A stretch of DNA of 7,422 bases from Bacillota bacterium (lineage in GTDB: Bacteria; Bacillota; Clostridia; DSM-8532), in contig JAEXRM010000133.1 in assembly GCA_023440865.1 (NCBI GenBank), forward strand, positions 1 through 7,422. The letters run 5' to 3'. The notes beneath the pieces are model-generated. The model was given only the letters and a program-made list of their open reading frames with translations. It had not been told where the DNA came from and did not search any database. Shown here piece after piece: positions 1-5,923 of this stretch (positions are counted from its first letter, which is position 1; each line of letters opens with the position of its first letter). Both the position numbers and the translations under genes were made by a program.

Positions 1-118
1 CTCGGCCCGGCCGCCCCGGTGGCCGTTCCACAACCGGGGCACCCCGCCGGCCCGATCAGCCGACGGTGCATGTTTGCATGAAGCCTCTCCGGGAAGAAGC
101 CGCGGTCTCCCGCTTGCG

Positions 119-1024
119 TCACGCCCCCTGAACGGGTGACTGGAACTCCGTGGCGACTACGCTCCCGGGTCCCTTGCGCGCCGCTTCGTAAACGGCGTCA
201 TAGGAAGCGTCGAGCAGCTGGCGGATGATGGGCAGGGGCGCCACCGTGCCGCCTGTGATGCCGATCTTGGCGTTCATGGCAAACGGGCAGCCCAGCAAGG
301 ACCAGTCGAACTCGGCCATCCGTGCCAGAACGTCCGTCGCCGCCTGGCGCGCCGCATCGGAAGAGGCGTGCAGGAAGACGATGAACTCGTCGCCGCCGGC
401 CCGTCCGATGGTCGCATCGGCACCGAAACGCCCCATCGTTTCAACCAGCAGATCGTGACAGGCCACGATCACGCGGTCGCCCACCTCGAAGCCCAGCTCG
501 TCGTTGACCCGCTTGAAATGGGAAATGTCGTAGCGCAGCGCACAAACCGCGTCACCGGGCGCGCACACGGCGAGCATGTCCTGCACCGCGTCAAGAAAGC
601 GCTCCATGTTGGGCATGTTCTTCTTGATGTCGTGCACGCTCTTTTGTTCGAACCGCATCAGGTCGATGTGCTTGTTCATGTTGAAGCCTTCCTTCTCCAG
701 CAGGAGAATGAGCCGGTCGATCTGCATCTTCTTCCCGATCTGCTCGTCCAGTGTCATGCCGATTTCGCGGCGTTTCTTGGCCAGTTCGGCGATGAGCGGC
801 CGGCTGTCCGCCGGTCCGTCGAGCAGGTGCCGGATCTCCACCAACGGGAAATCGAGGTTCTTGAGGATGAGGATCCAGTCGAGCCGGTGGGACTGCGCCG
901 CATCATACGAGCGGTAGCCGTTTTCCGCGTCGATCTGCGCGGGCTTGAGCAGGCCGATCTCATCATAGTGGCGCAGCAATTTCGGGGTGACATGGTTCAG
1001 GGCAGCGAATTCGCCGATTTTCAT
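119..1024 (-). CDS. MerR-family HTH regulator fused to a GGDEF (diguanylate cyclase-like) domain
   Basis: This 301-residue protein joins two domains. Residues 1-70 are a MerR winged helix, with KIGEFAALN, LRHYDEIGLLKP and NGYRSYD matching the usual pattern. Residues 71-115 form a charged helix like the MerR dimerisation coil. Residues 115-295 are a GGDEF domain: metal-binding D166 in DISHFKRVND, K171, N174, D183 and an intact GGDEF at 210-214. Established knowledge: MerR proteins are dimers that untwist promoters with long spacers, and GGDEF domains make c-di-GMP from two GTP as dimers. The C-terminal motif is unusual. Where active cyclases usually have AKxxGRN, this protein has AARKGPG, so the phosphate-contacting Lys and Arg appear lost. 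There is also no RxxD inhibitory site at the normal distance before GGDEF. It may be a weak cyclase or a GTP/c-di-GMP sensor. The start is fixed by GGAGGA (1029-1034) 4 nt upstream. No signal peptide or membrane segment is seen. Its targets are unknown, but its own promoter is a likely one. Confidence 0.9.
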   Translation of the reverse strand: MKIGEFAALNHVTPKLLRHYDEIGLLKPAQIDAENGYRSYDAAQSHRLDWILILKNLDFPLVEIRHLLDGPADSRPLIAELAKKRREIGMTLDEQIGKKMQIDRLILLLEKEGFNMNKHIDLMRFEQKSVHDIKKNMPNMERFLDAVQDMLAVCAPGDAVCALRYDISHFKRVNDELGFEVGDRVIVACHDLLVETMGRFGADATIGRAGGDEFIVFLHASSDAARQAATDVLARMAEFDWSLLGCPFAMNAKIGITGGTVAPLPIIRQLLDASYDAVYEAARKGPGSVVATEFQSPVQGA

Positions 1025-1046
1025 GGTCTCCTCCGGAGTGGGGGCT

Positions 1047-1068
1047 GCGGCGGCGTACGTGCCGCCGC
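1047..1068 (-). promoter_or_regulatory. Leader stem-loop upstream of the merR-GGDEF ribosome binding site
   Basis: GCGGCGGC (1047-1054) and GCCGCCGC (1061-1068) form a perfect 8-bp all-GC stem around a 6-nt loop that is itself palindromic. It ends about 12 nt before the GGAGGA Shine-Dalgarno sequence. It could slow ribosome loading or stabilise the mRNA. It has no U-tract, so it is not an obvious terminator. The function is inferred only from position. Confidence 0.45.
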
Positions 1069-1072
1069 TCCG

Positions 1073-1088
1073 TCGCGCTGCAGCGCGA
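1073..1088. repeat. Perfect 16-bp palindrome in the merR-GGDEF leader
   Basis: TCGCGCTG followed directly by CAGCGCGA is self-complementary over 16 bp. It lies just downstream of the predicted transcription start, so in RNA it could form a stem with a TGCA loop, and in DNA it could be a second protein site. Its role is unknown. Confidence 0.55.
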
Positions 1089-1104
1089 TTTGCCTGGCAG
1101 ACTC

Positions 1105-1135
1105 AGCATAAACCTTCCCGCGAGGGGAAGGTCAA
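1105..1135 (-). promoter_or_regulatory. MerR-type promoter with 19-bp spacer and embedded dyad operator
   Basis: Read on the minus strand there is a -35 TTGACC (1130-1135), a 19-bp spacer (1111-1129) and a -10 TATGCT (1105-1110). A perfect inverted repeat ACCTTCCC-N5-GGGAAGGT (1112-1132) fills the spacer and touches the -35. An over-long 19-bp spacer with a dyad between the hexamers is the hallmark of promoters activated by MerR-family proteins, which realign the two hexamers by distorting DNA. The promoter faces the MerR-GGDEF gene, so autoregulation is the natural inference. Transcription would start near 1098, giving a leader of about 73 nt. Confidence 0.8.
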
Positions 1136-1154
1136 GCATCTTTTTTCACATGAA

Positions 1155-1186
1155 CAGGGAGGCAACGCGGCATGCGTGCCTCCCTG
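1155..1186 (-). terminator. Probable terminator hairpin after the oligoendopeptidase
   Basis: CAGGGAGGCA (1155-1164) pairs perfectly with TGCCTCCCTG (1177-1186). A further CGC/GCG pairing inside follows a one-base bulge. The hairpin begins 46 nt after the peptidase stop codon and lies between it and the MerR-type promoter. The downstream tract on the minus strand is only weakly T-rich (TTCATGTG), so this is either a weak or factor-assisted terminator or an mRNA 3'-end stabiliser. Confidence 0.5.
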
Positions 1187-1232
1187 CGGAAGAGAGCTGA
1201 TGTTCGTGCTCCGGTAGCCCTGTCACGGCGCC

Positions 1233-2936
1233 TTACATGCCGGAGTCGTCCGCGGCGTCGAGCCAGGCTGATACCGGCTCCATGATCGCGGCGATGGAGC
1301 CTTCGGTGAAAGGATTGCGCAGGCGCGCGACGGGCAGGAGGTCCAGATAGGAGCGGCTGCCGCCGGCCTTGCACAGCGCCAGGTAGTCCGCCCAGGCCGT
1401 GGTGCGGTCCTGCCGCGACTTCGCCCAGAATTCGAAGGCGGACACCTGTGCCAGCGTGTAGTCGATGTAATAGAAGGGTGAACCGAAGATGTGGCCCTGG
1501 CGGAACCAGAAGCCGCCCCGCTCGAGAAAGTCGTTTCCCTCGTAGTCCCGATGCGGCAGGTACTTCCGCTCGATCGCGCGCCACTGCGCCTTGCGTTCGG
1601 CGGGTGTCGCCTGGGGATTGGCATATACCCAGTGCTGGAATTCATCGACCGTGACACCGTACGGAATGAACAGCAGGGCGCCGGACAGGTGCGCGAACCG
1701 GTACTTGGCGGTCTCTCCCTCGAAAAAGCGTTCCATCCAGGGCCAGGCAAGGAACTCCATGCTCATGGAATGGATCTCGCAGGCTTCGAGCGTCGGCCAG
1801 GTGTACTCCGGAATCTCGTGTTCCCGGCTCTGGTAGACCTGGAAGGCGTGTCCGGCTTCGTGGGTCAGCACATCGACATCGTCCGCGGTGCCGTTGAAGT
1901 TTGAAAAGATGAATGGCGCGCGCGCATCCGGAATGTACGTGCAGTAGCCGCCGGGCGCCTTGCCGGGTTTCGTCACCAGATCCATCAGCCCGCCGTCGAG
2001 CATGAAGTCGAAGAATTCTCCGGTTTCCGGAGACATCTCGGCATACATCGCCCTGGCATGTGCGATCATCCATTCGGGCGATCCCTGCGGCTTTGCGTTT
2101 CCGGACGGGAACTCGAGCGGTTCGTCGTAGTACTTCAATGCCGGCAGCCCCAGACGTTTTGCCTGACGTTCGCGCAACTTCTGCGTCACCGGCACGACGC
2201 TGCGGAACACCTGGTCGCGGTAAGCGGCGACCATGGTTTCATCATAGTCGGTGCGGTTGAACCGGGCATACGCCAGCGGTGTGAAGGAGGCGAATCCCAG
2301 CTTGGCGGCGATGACCGTGCGGATCTTCACCAGCTCGTCGTAGATGCGGTCAAACTCCGCCTCGTTCTCCACGAAGAAGGCGGTGACCGCCTTTTGCGCG
2401 CGTTGCCGCATGACGCGGTCCTTCGACTGGGTGAAGGGGCCCATCTGCGACAGGTTGCGCTCCTCGCCCTCGAACGGGATGCGCGCGCCGGAAAGCAGCT
2501 TGGTGTATTCGCTCCCCAGCCTGTTTTCGGTCTGCAGGTCCTCCACGATTTCCGGGCGGAAGGTCTTGAGCTTGACGGCGACAAGCTCGAACAGATGATT
2601 GCCGTACACCCCCGAGATCTCGTTCCTGAACCGGGTTTCATGCAACGCACGGAAGAAGTCGTTGAGATAGCCCTCGATGTGCGGGGTGGCTTCGTCCATG
2701 AAGTCGTTCTCCCCGTCATAGAAGGTGTCGCGCGTGTCGAGACTGTGGCGTATGGAGACGAGCGTGGCCATGGTGTCGACGCGGTTTCGCAGGGTTGTGA
2801 CCGCGCGCATGGCGTCAAGGGCCGCTTCGGCGGTCTCTGCCTGACGGAACGCGTCGGTGAGGGTGCGGAATGAAACCTCGAGTTCGGCAAGGTCGGGGCG
2901 TTGGTATGCGAGCTGTGAAAAATGCATGGCTGGCAT
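1233..2936 (-). CDS. M3-family zinc oligoendopeptidase (PepF-like)
   Basis: A 567-residue cytoplasmic metallopeptidase of the M3 family, which cleaves short peptides rather than folded proteins. The zinc motif HEAGH sits at residues 359-363 (ligands H359 and H363, catalytic E360). The third ligand is E387 in EACEIHSMSMEF, at the spacing expected for M3 enzymes. A conserved C-terminal block GHIFGSPFYYIDYTLAQ (481-497) supplies the His and Tyr residues that line the active site in the family. The long helical N-terminal half (about 1-200) fits the family lid domain. Length is normal for the roughly 560-residue clostridial M3 oligoendopeptidases, so the gene looks intact. The start is chosen because AGGAGG (2944-2949) lies 7 nt upstream; the Met at residue 4 is too far away. 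No signal peptide is seen. The gene follows the ArsR-type regulator by 66 bp on the same strand but appears to have its own promoter. It probably serves general peptide turnover. Confidence 0.93.
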   Translation of the reverse strand: MPAMHFSQLAYQRPDLAELEVSFRTLTDAFRQAETAEAALDAMRAVTTLRNRVDTMATLVSIRHSLDTRDTFYDGENDFMDEATPHIEGYLNDFFRALHETRFRNEISGVYGNHLFELVAVKLKTFRPEIVEDLQTENRLGSEYTKLLSGARIPFEGEERNLSQMGPFTQSKDRVMRQRAQKAVTAFFVENEAEFDRIYDELVKIRTVIAAKLGFASFTPLAYARFNRTDYDETMVAAYRDQVFRSVVPVTQKLRERQAKRLGLPALKYYDEPLEFPSGNAKPQGSPEWMIAHARAMYAEMSPETGEFFDFMLDGGLMDLVTKPGKAPGGYCTYIPDARAPFIFSNFNGTADDVDVLTHEAGHAFQVYQSREHEIPEYTWPTLEACEIHSMSMEFLAWPWMERFFEGETAKYRFAHLSGALLFIPYGVTVDEFQHWVYANPQATPAERKAQWRAIERKYLPHRDYEGNDFLERGGFWFRQGHIFGSPFYYIDYTLAQVSAFEFWAKSRQDRTTAWADYLALCKAGGSRSYLDLLPVARLRNPFTEGSIAAIMEPVSAWLDAADDSGM

Positions 2937-2967
2937 GGGTGATCCTCCTGTTTCTGACGCTGTTCCG

Positions 2968-2997
2968 ATTGTACCACAACGTGGCGGGAATGGTCTG
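2968..2997 (-). promoter_or_regulatory. Candidate extended -10 promoter for the oligoendopeptidase
   Basis: On the minus strand a TACAAT (2968-2973, 5 of 6 to consensus) is preceded directly by TGG, giving an extended -10. The best upstream hexamer is CAGACC (2992-2997) at an 18-bp spacer, which is weak. Transcription would start near 2961, with about 24 nt of leader containing the AGGAGG. This would let the peptidase be expressed independently of the regulator gene upstream. Confidence 0.5.
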
Positions 2998-3002
2998 CCA
3001 TG

Positions 3003-3899
3003 TCAGTAGGCCATCGTCACCCGGATGTCCTGGCGATAGTTCCCGAAGCCCTTTCCGAACAGGTTCAGTCCGCCCATGTGGCGTGCGTTCGCGTCCACAC
3101 CCAGCCGGAAGGTGATTTCACTGCCGTAACGGATATTCAGGTCGGCGATGGTGGTGGCGGACATGCGTACGCCATCGATGTGGCTGCCGGTATCGTCCAC
3201 CCGGATGGTCTTGAGCAGCCCGTATTGCGTGCCGCCATGCCACCAGTCCGGCGTGTAGGCTCCCTTGCGGGCGCCGAAATCACCGGGGCTGGTCCATAGC
3301 CCGATGGGCAGCCCGTTGAGCGTGAAGTCGATGTCCGAGGGATGGTGCTCGTCGTAGCGAGGCGCTTCGGAGCAAAGTTCAAGCGATATTTCAAGACTTT
3401 TGGCGGTTTGGTTGCCCAACAGGTAGTTGGGCACGCGGTATTCGATCCAACCGCAGCCGAACCAGAGCAGCTCGGCCTGTATGTGGGCTGGATCGGCAAA
3501 GTACCTCGGATCGTCGCTCATGCCGATCAAACCCGTTGCGGACGCCAATCCGCAGGTAGGCTGCACGGAATAGGCGGTGTATTGCCCGACAGGGATCTCA
3601 TGGACGTACACATCGGATGCGCGGGTCAACACACGCAGGCGGACTGTCAGCACATCCTCCGCCAGCGTGCAGATCTTCTGCATGCCGCGCCTGCCCGACT
3701 GCGTGCTGCAGCGGATCAGCCCCGCGGCTTCAAGCTTCTGCACATGGCGTGTGACGATGGCCGAGGAAATGGAGAGGGCGTCCGCCAGCTCGCTGATGTT
3801 GCAGGGGCGCTCGTTGAGCAATCCGATCATCGCGAGGCGGGTGTCCGAGGCGAGGGCTTCCAGGACGGGCAGATTGCCGGTGGTGGCGTCGATCTGCAT
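3003..3899 (-). CDS. ArsR-type transcriptional regulator with large C-terminal putative sugar-sensing domain
   Basis: A 298-residue one-component regulator. Residues 10-90 form an ArsR-like winged helix: ALASDTRLAMIGLL, then NISELADALSISSAIVTRHVQKLEAAGLI as the HTH and recognition helix, then a basic wing around SGRRG (68-72). Residues 95-298 make a beta-rich domain with conserved-looking blocks QPTCGLAS (113-120), DDPRYF, NYLLGNQTAKSLEISLELCSEAP, LWTSPGDFG, TQYGLLKT and GFGNYRQDIRV. I recall this arrangement from Firmicute regulators next to glycoside hydrolases, where the C-terminal part is thought to bind a carbohydrate; the ligand is unknown. The start at 3899 is preferred because GGAGG (3904-3908) lies 4 nt upstream. 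An upstream in-frame ATG at 3962 has no ribosome site and would lie within the promoter -10. The gene is divergent from GH2 and probably controls both. It does not show the clustered metal-binding cysteines of classical metal-sensing ArsR proteins. Confidence 0.88.
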   Translation of the reverse strand: MQIDATTGNLPVLEALASDTRLAMIGLLNERPCNISELADALSISSAIVTRHVQKLEAAGLIRCSTQSGRRGMQKICTLAEDVLTVRLRVLTRASDVYVHEIPVGQYTAYSVQPTCGLASATGLIGMSDDPRYFADPAHIQAELLWFGCGWIEYRVPNYLLGNQTAKSLEISLELCSEAPRYDEHHPSDIDFTLNGLPIGLWTSPGDFGARKGAYTPDWWHGGTQYGLLKTIRVDDTGSHIDGVRMSATTIADLNIRYGSEITFRLGVDANARHMGGLNLFGKGFGNYRQDIRVTMAY

Positions 3900-3924
3900 G
3901 GTACCTCCGTGCCGGTGGCAATGT

Positions 3925-3950
3925 CCGGTCGCATGGTGCCATGCGGCCGG
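3925..3950 (-). repeat. 26-bp imperfect palindrome at the start of the regulator transcript
   Basis: CCGGTCGCATGG and CCATGCGGCCGG are separated by 2 bp and match as inverted copies at 11 of 12 positions. The element begins a few bases after the predicted transcription start of the ArsR-type gene, so it could be an mRNA 5' hairpin or an operator. Its GC content contrasts with the AT-rich promoter next to it. Confidence 0.5.
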
Positions 3951-3960
3951 CTCGGGCACC

Positions 3961-3989
3961 ATTGTATGACCATATGGTTAATTGGTCAA
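3961..3989 (-). promoter_or_regulatory. Promoter of the ArsR-type regulator
   Basis: On the minus strand there is a -35 TTGACC (3984-3989), a 17-bp spacer and a -10 TACAAT (3961-3966), each 5 of 6 to consensus. Transcription would start near 3954 and leave about 55 nt of leader before the ATG at 3899. A TGACCA-N10-TGGTCA repeat covers nearly all of the spacer and -35, which suggests autorepression. Confidence 0.75.
3967..3988. promoter_or_regulatory. Candidate operator 1: TGACCA-N10-TGGTCA
   Basis: A perfect 6-bp inverted repeat with a 10-bp gap contains an internal perfect 10-bp palindrome ACCATATGGT (3969-3978) and a third half-site TGGTTA (3975-3980), 8 bp in phase before TGGTCA. It overlaps the regulator promoter and ends 8 bp before the GH2 -35. 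Binding of the ArsR-type protein here is inferred from position and symmetry. Confidence 0.55.
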
Positions 3990-3995
3990 CTTCTA

Positions 3996-4024
3996 TTGAC
4001 GAGTTCCGATCGATTTCTTATCAT
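3996..4024 (+). promoter_or_regulatory. Promoter of the GH2 glycosidase
   Basis: There is a -35 TTGACG (3996-4001), an exact 17-bp spacer and a -10 TATCAT (4019-4024), each hexamer 5 of 6 to consensus. The predicted start is near 4031, with a leader of about 56 nt ending in GGAGG (4076-4080). Its -35 is only 6 bp from the -35 of the divergent regulator promoter, so one bound repressor could affect both. Confidence 0.75.
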
Positions 4025-4042
4025 GGTGATTGAACACCTGAT

Positions 4043-4061
4043 TTGGTTAAACAATAACTAA
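4043..4061. promoter_or_regulatory. Candidate operator 2 downstream of the GH2 transcription start
   Basis: TTGGTTA-N5-TAACTAA is an inverted repeat matching at 6 of 7 positions, with the same TGGTTA half-site as operator 1. It lies roughly 12-30 bp after the predicted GH2 start, a roadblock or repressor position. Its centre is about 74 bp from the centre of operator 1, close to seven helical turns, which would permit looping. Confidence 0.45.
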
Positions 4062-4086
4062 GAAGTTAATAAAACGGAGGGTCACC

Positions 4087-5892
4087 ATGGATAACCGCAT
4101 GCCGCGCCCCGAATACCCCCGTCCGCAGTTCGTGCGGACGAACTGGATGAATCTCAACGGCACCTGGCAATTCGAGATCGACCACGGCCGAAGCGGCCGG
4201 CCGCGTGGACTTGCCGGCGCCGATTCGCTTTCCGGCAGCATTCTGGTCCCGTTCTGCCCCGAAAGCGAGCTTTCAGGCGTCGGCCACAAGGATTTCATGG
4301 CGGCCGTCTGGTACCGCCGCACATTCAGCATGCCGGCGGACTGGCGGGGCGGCCGCGTGCTGTTGCATTTCGGTGCGGTCGATCATGATGCCGAGGTGTT
4401 TGTCAACGGCACCTCGGCGGGACGCCACCGCGGCGGGTATGTCTCGTTCTCGCTGGATATCACCGCGTTTTTGCGGGAAGGCGAGAACATCCTGGTCGTA
4501 TGTGCTGAGGACGACAACCGCTCCGGCCTGCAACCATGCGGGAAGCAGTCGTCGCTGTATCATTCCCATGGGTGCGACTACACGCGCACCACCGGCATCT
4601 GGCAGACCGTCTGGCTTGAGCATGTGTCCTGCGTGCATGTAGCATCCACGAAGTATTTCCCCGATCCGGAAAACGGCGTGCTCCACGTGGAAGCCGCGTT
4701 CAACCGCCCGGCCACGGGGGCCTCCTTTTCACTGGAGGCCACGTATGAAGGGCGCACCGTCGGCACGGCAACCGTGAAGGTGGCCGGATCCCGCTGCCGG
4801 CTGTCGCTGCCGCTGGCGGAAAGCCATCTGTGGGCGCCGGGCGAACCGAATCTCTATGACCTCGCGCTCCGGCTCACGGGTGTCGACGACGACGGCGCCC
4901 CCTTCGAGGATCGGATCACATCCTATTTCGGGCTTCGGTCAGTCACCTGGGACGGCCACAGCATCCAGATCAACGGGAAACCCGTCTTTCAGCGCCTCAT
5001 CCTCGACCAGGGCTTCTGGCCGGACGGCATCTACACCGCCCGCAGCGACGACGAGCTCCGTGCCGACATCGAACGCTCGATGGCCATGGGCTTCAACGGC
5101 GCCCGCATGCATGAGAAGGTCTTCGAGGCGCGTTTCATCCACTGGGCCGACCGCATGGGCTATCTTGTGTGGGGCGAAATGGCGAACTGGGGGCTCGACA
5201 TCACGACCGCCACGGGCCTGGAGCGCTTCCTGCCCGAATGGATGGAAGCGGTGAAGCGCGATTTCAACAGTCCGGCGCTGGTCGGCTGGTGCCCCTTCAA
5301 TGAAACCTGGGACAAGCCGAATGCAAACTTTGTGGGGCATACGGCGCAGGACGACGAGGTGCTCCGTCAGGTGTACCTCGTCACGAAGGCCATCGATCCG
5401 ACCCGGCCGGTCATCGATACGAGCGGCAACTACCATGTGGTGACCGACATCTTCGATATCCACGACTACGAGCAGGATGTCGCGAAATTTGCCGCCAAGT
5501 TCGCCGACATGCGCACCGGCGGCCGCATGCGGGCCGACGGCACGATGGAACGCGGCGGCACCGTCTTCAACACCTACCCCGATCGGCAGCGCTATGAGGG
5601 GCAGCCCTATTTCGTCAGCGAGTACGGCGGCATCTGGTGGAACCCGGAGCATGCGGGCAGCGAATCGTGGGGGTATGGCGAACGGCCCCGCAGCGAGGCC
5701 GAGTTTCTCGAACGCTACCGCGGGCTGACCCTTGCCCTGTTGGAGAATCCGAACATCTGCGCCTTCTGCTATACGCAGCTGACGGATGTCGAGCAGGAGA
5801 CGAACGGCCTGTACTCGTATGCGCGCCGGCCGAAGTTCGATCCGGCTGTCATCCGCGCCATCAACACGACCCGGGCCGCGATCGAGGTGTGA
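4087..5892 (+). CDS. Glycoside hydrolase family 2 enzyme (beta-galactosidase/beta-glucuronidase superfamily), substrate unknown
   Basis: A 601-residue retaining glycosidase. It has an N-terminal jelly-roll (about 1-180, including LNGTWQFEID and the WYRRTF and VFVNG blocks), an immunoglobulin-like sandwich (about 185-285) and a TIM barrel (about 285-601). Catalytic residues are visible: acid/base E406 in PFNETW and nucleophile E512 in VSEYGG, at the usual spacing of about 106. The enzyme ends right after the barrel, like compact beta-glucuronidases. However, the NxK motif that binds the glucuronate carboxylate in E. coli UidA reads N573-G-L here, so glucuronidase activity is unlikely; a neutral beta-glycoside is more plausible. 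No signal peptide is seen, so it acts in the cytoplasm on imported oligosaccharides or glycosides. The start is supported by GGAGG (4076-4080) 6 nt upstream. It is divergent from the ArsR-type gene and probably controlled by it. No transporter gene is in the window. Confidence 0.93.
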   Translation: MDNRMPRPEYPRPQFVRTNWMNLNGTWQFEIDHGRSGRPRGLAGADSLSGSILVPFCPESELSGVGHKDFMAAVWYRRTFSMPADWRGGRVLLHFGAVDHDAEVFVNGTSAGRHRGGYVSFSLDITAFLREGENILVVCAEDDNRSGLQPCGKQSSLYHSHGCDYTRTTGIWQTVWLEHVSCVHVASTKYFPDPENGVLHVEAAFNRPATGASFSLEATYEGRTVGTATVKVAGSRCRLSLPLAESHLWAPGEPNLYDLALRLTGVDDDGAPFEDRITSYFGLRSVTWDGHSIQINGKPVFQRLILDQGFWPDGIYTARSDDELRADIERSMAMGFNGARMHEKVFEARFIHWADRMGYLVWGEMANWGLDITTATGLERFLPEWMEAVKRDFNSPALVGWCPFNETWDKPNANFVGHTAQDDEVLRQVYLVTKAIDPTRPVIDTSGNYHVVTDIFDIHDYEQDVAKFAAKFADMRTGGRMRADGTMERGGTVFNTYPDRQRYEGQPYFVSEYGGIWWNPEHAGSESWGYGERPRSEAEFLERYRGLTLALLENPNICAFCYTQLTDVEQETNGLYSYARRPKFDPAVIRAINTTRAAIEV

Positions 5893-5895
5893 CCT

Positions 5896-5923
5896 GGCGC
5901 TATCCGTCGATGCGCCGTTTCTT
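5896..5923 (+). terminator. Probable intrinsic terminator of the GH2 gene
   Basis: Four bases after the GH2 stop codon, GGCGC (5896-5900) plus ATC (5902-5904) pair with GAT plus GCGCC (5909-5916) around a CGTC tetraloop with one bulged T. GTTTCTT (5917-5923) follows. The stem lies inside the last codons of the convergent radical SAM gene. The T-tract is interrupted, so efficiency is uncertain. Confidence 0.45.

Noticed and set aside
1..118. Short open frames on both strands and a GC-rich inverted repeat (14-39) as a possible gene end or terminator
   Set aside because: The frames give low-complexity Pro/Ala/Arg peptides with no recognisable family, and the hairpin has a bulge and no T-tract on either side. 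Nothing here is supportable beyond a non-coding or edge-cut region.
368..1111. 247-codon plus-strand open frame opposite the MerR-GGDEF gene
   Set aside because: It is a mirror of the well-supported minus-strand gene; its translation is His/Val/Leu/Asp-rich antisense sequence with no domain.
2058..2873. 271-codon plus-strand open frame opposite the oligoendopeptidase
   Set aside because: It is antisense to a complete M3 peptidase with all catalytic motifs. Long antisense frames are expected in GC-rich DNA with strong third-position bias.
3900..3962. N-terminal extension of the ArsR-type regulator to the ATG at 3962
   Set aside because: That ATG has no Shine-Dalgarno sequence and overlaps the predicted -10 box. 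The extension (His/Trp/Gly-rich) is unlike the family, whereas the ATG at 3899 has GGAGG.
4939..5652. 237-codon minus-strand open frame inside GH2
   Set aside because: It overlaps the GH2 catalytic barrel in antisense and shows no family motif.
4087..5892. Naming the GH2 enzyme uidA (beta-glucuronidase) or lacZ
   Set aside because: The glucuronate-binding NxK motif is not kept, and the protein is far shorter than LacZ with no C-terminal domains, so neither symbol is supported.
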